The position numbers and the translations under genes are program-made. From the NCBI GenBank assembly GCA_002403175.1, contig DHHG01000249.1, forward strand, positions 1-8,598: a stretch of DNA of 8,598 nt. Reading direction: 5' to 3'. Position 1 is the first letter of the stretch. The number at the start of each line of letters is the position of its first letter. Of this stretch, positions 6,933 to 8,598 are shown piece by piece. The notes under the pieces were generated by a model. That model made no database searches. It was not told the origin of the DNA and was given only the letters and a program-made list of their open reading frames with translations. The stretch comes from Syntrophaceae bacterium UBA4778 (GTDB lineage Bacteria; Desulfobacterota; Syntrophia; Syntrophales; UBA4778).

Positions 6933-6955
6933 TTTCATTTGACATGTCCCACTTT
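6933..6955 (+). promoter_or_regulatory. 23-bp motif, copy 1, with a TTGACA box (upstream of the acyltransferase)
   Basis: The motif is TTTCA, one base (T), TTGACA (6939-6944), three bases (TGT), CCCACTTT. A second copy is at 7578-7600. TTGACA is a perfect -35 box. The possible -10 is TAAAGT at 6963-6968 with an 18-nt spacer, a modest match. It ends 83 bases before the acyltransferase ATG. It is a likely promoter, possibly with an overlapping regulator site. Confidence 0.5.
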
Positions 6956-7024
6956 TTTTTCCTAAAGTTATAGTGACTTTCCGAATACTTCACACCTCTC
7001 CTTCATCTGATCAACCATTAATCC

Positions 7025-7029
7025 AGGAG
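7025..7029 (+). promoter_or_regulatory. Ribosome binding site fixing the acyltransferase start
   Basis: AGGAG lies 9 nt before ATG at 7039. An in-frame GTG at 6973 lies in the putative promoter and has no such box; GTG at 7033 is only 3 nt from the box. Confidence 0.65.
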
Positions 7030-7038
7030 CAAGTGAGA

Positions 7039-7539
7039 ATGCCTCAATTGCTGCAAAGATTCCTCCGTAGATTGGCATACACCATACCGGGAGGATTCTC
7101 GGTCAGGCCGTTTCTTCATCGCTTGCGCGGAGCTCACATCGGCAAGAATGTTTGGATCAGCCAATACGTCTATCTCGATGAGGCGCATCCTGAGGCCATC
7201 ACCATTGAAGACAACACGACTATCGGGATCAATACTTCCATCATTGCCCATTTTTATTGGGGATACAAAAGATCGGATGCGAATACCGGAAAAGTGCATA
7301 TTGAGCGGAATGTGTTCATCGGTCCTCATTGTGTAATCCTGCCGAACGTCCGGATCGGAGCGGGCGCTGTAGTATTAGCGGGAACGGTTGTCACCAGAGA
7401 TGTTCCTGCGGGGATTTTGTGGGGACCGCCGAAAGCCCAGCCTCTGGCCCGGGTGACAGTACCGCTGGCCCCGAATTCATGCTATGAGGAATTTTTCAAA
7501 GGCCTTCGGCCCATTCACTCCAAGCATTCCGACAAATAG
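7039..7539 (+). CDS. Left-handed beta-helix (hexapeptide-repeat) acyltransferase
   Basis: This 166-residue protein belongs to the WbbJ/maltose O-acetyltransferase-like branch of hexapeptide acyltransferases, which transfer acetyl or other acyl groups from acyl-CoA to a sugar or small hydroxyl/amino acceptor and act as trimers. The N-terminal helix region ends in VRPFLHRLRGAHIGKNVWI (22-40). Hexapeptide turns follow: AITIEDNTTIGINTSII (53-69), then VHIERNVFIGPHCVILPNVRIGAGAVVLAGTVVTRDVPAG in register (86-125). His71 after TSIIA is the likely catalytic base. A ten-residue loop (KRSDANTGK, near 77-85) interrupts the helix, as in related enzymes. The C-terminal PPKAQPLARVTVPL is typical of the family. 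The acceptor substrate is unknown and no glycosyltransferase lies nearby. The gene stands alone between two intergenic gaps, with its own candidate promoter. Confidence 0.85.
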   Translation: MPQLLQRFLRRLAYTIPGGFSVRPFLHRLRGAHIGKNVWISQYVYLDEAHPEAITIEDNTTIGINTSIIAHFYWGYKRSDANTGKVHIERNVFIGPHCVILPNVRIGAGAVVLAGTVVTRDVPAGILWGPPKAQPLARVTVPLAPNSCYEEFFKGLRPIHSKHSDK

Positions 7540-7577
7540 CTACGTATTTTAGACTATTCTTTCCTCTGATGGCCGCC

Positions 7578-7600
7578 TTTCAATTGACAAACCCCACTTT
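7578..7600 (+). promoter_or_regulatory. 23-bp motif, copy 2, with a TTGACA box (upstream of the unknown gene)
   Basis: The motif is TTTCA, one base (A), TTGACA (7584-7589), three bases (AAC), CCCACTTT. It matches copy 1 at 19 of 23 positions. No good -10 box follows at 16-18 nt (the sequence there is AAATAA-like), so the conserved block may be a protein-binding site rather than only a promoter. It ends 122 bases before the ATG at 7723. Confidence 0.45.
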
Positions 7601-7722
7601 CTATGGAAATAACTCAGGTCGGACGTGAGATAGTCGGAGTACGTTTTTTATTCCGGCTAGAAAATGGATTTTGAGTGCTCCGTATGAACCCGAATTAATC
7701 AGCAGGAATGGAATATTCGACT

Positions 7723-8232
7723 ATGAATCTTAACCAAATCCGTTTGCCCCGGGAGCTGGAGGCGGACCATACAGCCGATACGATCATCCGTGTACTATCG
7801 GAGAATACGGTAAGGTTATGGTCTCGGGGTGATATGGAAGTTCCGGTGATCACTTTGAATGGCGCCTTGAAGAAAGCGCTTCAAAATGCCGGAAATCGCA
7901 GGCTGATCCGTTGCGGATTTGAAGCCGTTTCTGAGAAACTGGAACAGGAACGGGCGGGTATCGCCAAAATCACCGATCTTCAGGATTCGAACAGGATCAA
8001 CCGGATATCCAGGCTGCTCTTGTTCTCCAATGATGGCGCGGATCGCCTTTACAGGCATATTGAGCAACTTATAAAAAACCATGCGACTAGGCTGCTTGGA
8101 TGTATGTTGGCTGCGGATAGCGCCGTTCTGGGGGTTCTGGTGAATGGCAGGGAAAGCAGGGTCAAAGTTGCCCTTCTGGAGCACAAGAAAATTGTTTCCG
8201 AGATTCTCAGGGCGATAGCGGAAACCGATTGA
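7723..8232 (+). CDS. Conserved-looking hypothetical protein, 169 residues
   Basis: I do not recognise this family. The frame is open from ATG 7708 or 7723. I prefer 7723 because the only purine boxes (AGGA at 7704-7707, GGA at 7710-7712) touch the first ATG but stand 10-15 nt before the second; either way the initiation signal is weak. The protein is charged, apparently mostly alpha-helical, with no signal peptide and no clear membrane segment. A polar N-terminal half (residues near 10-90, ending in KLEQERAGIAKITDLQDSN) is followed by a more hydrophobic C-terminal part (ISRLLLFSNDGADRLYRHI, then ATRLLGCMLAADSAVLGVLV, then a helical tail). Codon use and the normal amino acid mix support a real gene. 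It is convergent with the malate dehydrogenase-like gene, 25 bases away, and preceded by motif copy 2. No function is claimed. Confidence 0.75.
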   Translation: MNLNQIRLPRELEADHTADTIIRVLSENTVRLWSRGDMEVPVITLNGALKKALQNAGNRRLIRCGFEAVSEKLEQERAGIAKITDLQDSNRINRISRLLLFSNDGADRLYRHIEQLIKNHATRLLGCMLAADSAVLGVLVNGRESRVKVALLEHKKIVSEILRAIAETD

Positions 8233-8248
8233 AAAAGCACCCGTCTAA

Positions 8249-8265
8249 TTCCGTCCATTACGGAA
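8249..8265. terminator. Hairpin between convergent genes, possible bidirectional terminator
   Basis: TTCCGT and ACGGAA form a perfect 6-bp stem with a 5-nt loop. It starts 16 bases past the unknown gene's stop and overlaps the last codons of the dehydrogenase. The position suits a shared terminator, but no T-run follows directly on either strand. Confidence 0.35.
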
Positions 8266-8598
8266 CAAACGTATTTCTATCCAATTTCTCCAATGCTTCT
8301 CTCATGATAGCGGCGGATCTCGCAAATTCTTCCGCAGTCCGGCTGTCCAGCTTCAGCTCCAATATCCGCTCGATCCCATTCGCTCCCAGAACGCAGGGGA
8401 CCCCGATCGAAATCCCCGAAAAGCCGTATTCTCCTTCCAGAGGAACCGAAACGCCCATGACCCGTTTCCGGTCATTCAAAACAGCTTCCGCCATAATCGC
8501 AATTACCACTGCCGGAGCGTAAACCGTGCCCCCTTTGAATTTTATGACCTGGGCGCCGGAACATCTTGTACGGTCTACAATTTCCGCTATCTTTTCTT
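8258..8598 (-). CDS. mdh: Malate/lactate dehydrogenase family, C-terminal part (runs off the window edge)
   Basis: The last 112 residues of an NAD-dependent 2-hydroxyacid dehydrogenase of the LDH/MDH fold are visible; the N-terminal Rossmann domain and catalytic His/Asp lie beyond the window. Visible hallmarks are the helix EKIAEIVDRTRCSGAQVI, the segment GGTVYAPAVVIAIMAEAVL, then NDRKRVMGVSVPLEGEYG, GISIGVPCVLGANGIERI and the final helix AEEFARSAAIMREALEKL. This is the C-terminal domain of the LDH-like malate dehydrogenases found in many anaerobes, which interconvert malate and oxaloacetate. The residue that separates malate from lactate specificity is outside the window, so L-lactate dehydrogenase remains possible. 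The tail after the last helix (DRNTFVP) is short. The gene is convergent with the upstream unknown gene. Confidence 0.88.
   Translation of the reverse strand, partial: EKIAEIVDRTRCSGAQVIKFKGGTVYAPAVVIAIMAEAVLNDRKRVMGVSVPLEGEYGFSGISIGVPCVLGANGIERILELKLDSRTAEEFARSAAIMREALEKLDRNTFVP

Noticed and set aside
6973..7038. N-terminal extension of the acyltransferase from GTG 6973
   Set aside because: It would start inside the putative promoter, lacks a ribosome binding site, and the added residues are not typical of the family; AGGAG supports ATG 7039.
1..8598. CRISPR array, insertion sequence, tRNA or rRNA genes, phage genes
   Set aside because: No spaced direct repeats, transposase or integrase motifs, terminal inverted repeats or recognisable structural RNA sequence were seen on either strand.

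Overview
The window looks like chromosomal DNA from an anaerobic Gram-negative bacterium, most likely a member of Desulfobacterota (the former Deltaproteobacteria). This rests on three things: a small acidic single-cluster ferredoxin of the Desulfovibrio type, a Liv-type amino acid importer with a lipoprotein receptor, and a multi-PAS sensor protein. Base composition is moderate, near 50% G+C. The assignment is an inference from protein style, because no rRNA or other phylogenetic marker is present.

Layout, left to right. (1) Bases 1-1064, minus strand: N-terminal 354 residues of a soluble multi-PAS sensor protein whose output domain lies outside the window. (2) 1065-1562: about 500 bases without a convincing gene. 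(3) 1563-1760, minus: a 65-residue ferredoxin with a good sigma70-type promoter at 1927-1954 and a leader of roughly 160 nt. (4) 2171-6844, plus: a complete five-gene high-affinity branched-chain (or related hydrophobic) amino acid ABC importer in the order receptor (livJ/K), permeases livH and livM, ATPases livG and livF. The last four genes are tightly packed: livH-livM are 9 nt apart, livM-livG overlap by 20 nt and livG-livF overlap as ATGA. (5) 7039-7539, plus: a left-handed beta-helix (hexapeptide) acyltransferase. (6) 7723-8232, plus: an unrecognised 169-residue, probably soluble and helical protein. (7) 8258-8598, minus: the C-terminal part of a malate/lactate dehydrogenase family enzyme, convergent with gene 6.

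How the genes work together. The liv genes form one functional unit: a periplasmic lipoprotein captures substrate, LivH/LivM form the membrane channel and LivG/LivF hydrolyse ATP. The other genes have no obvious functional link to the transporter. The acyltransferase and the unknown gene may share regulation, because each is preceded by the same 23-bp bipartite motif (19 of 23 bases identical).

No clearly novel multi-gene system is visible; this is mostly an ordinary core-metabolism region. The points most worth a second look are the duplicated promoter-proximal motif, the livH start that lacks a Shine-Dalgarno sequence but overlaps a mini-ORF stop, the long ferredoxin leader, and the unrecognised 169-residue gene. 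Several start codons were set from ribosome binding sites: livM at TTG 4337, livG at GTG 5364, the acyltransferase at ATG 7039 and the unknown gene at ATG 7723.
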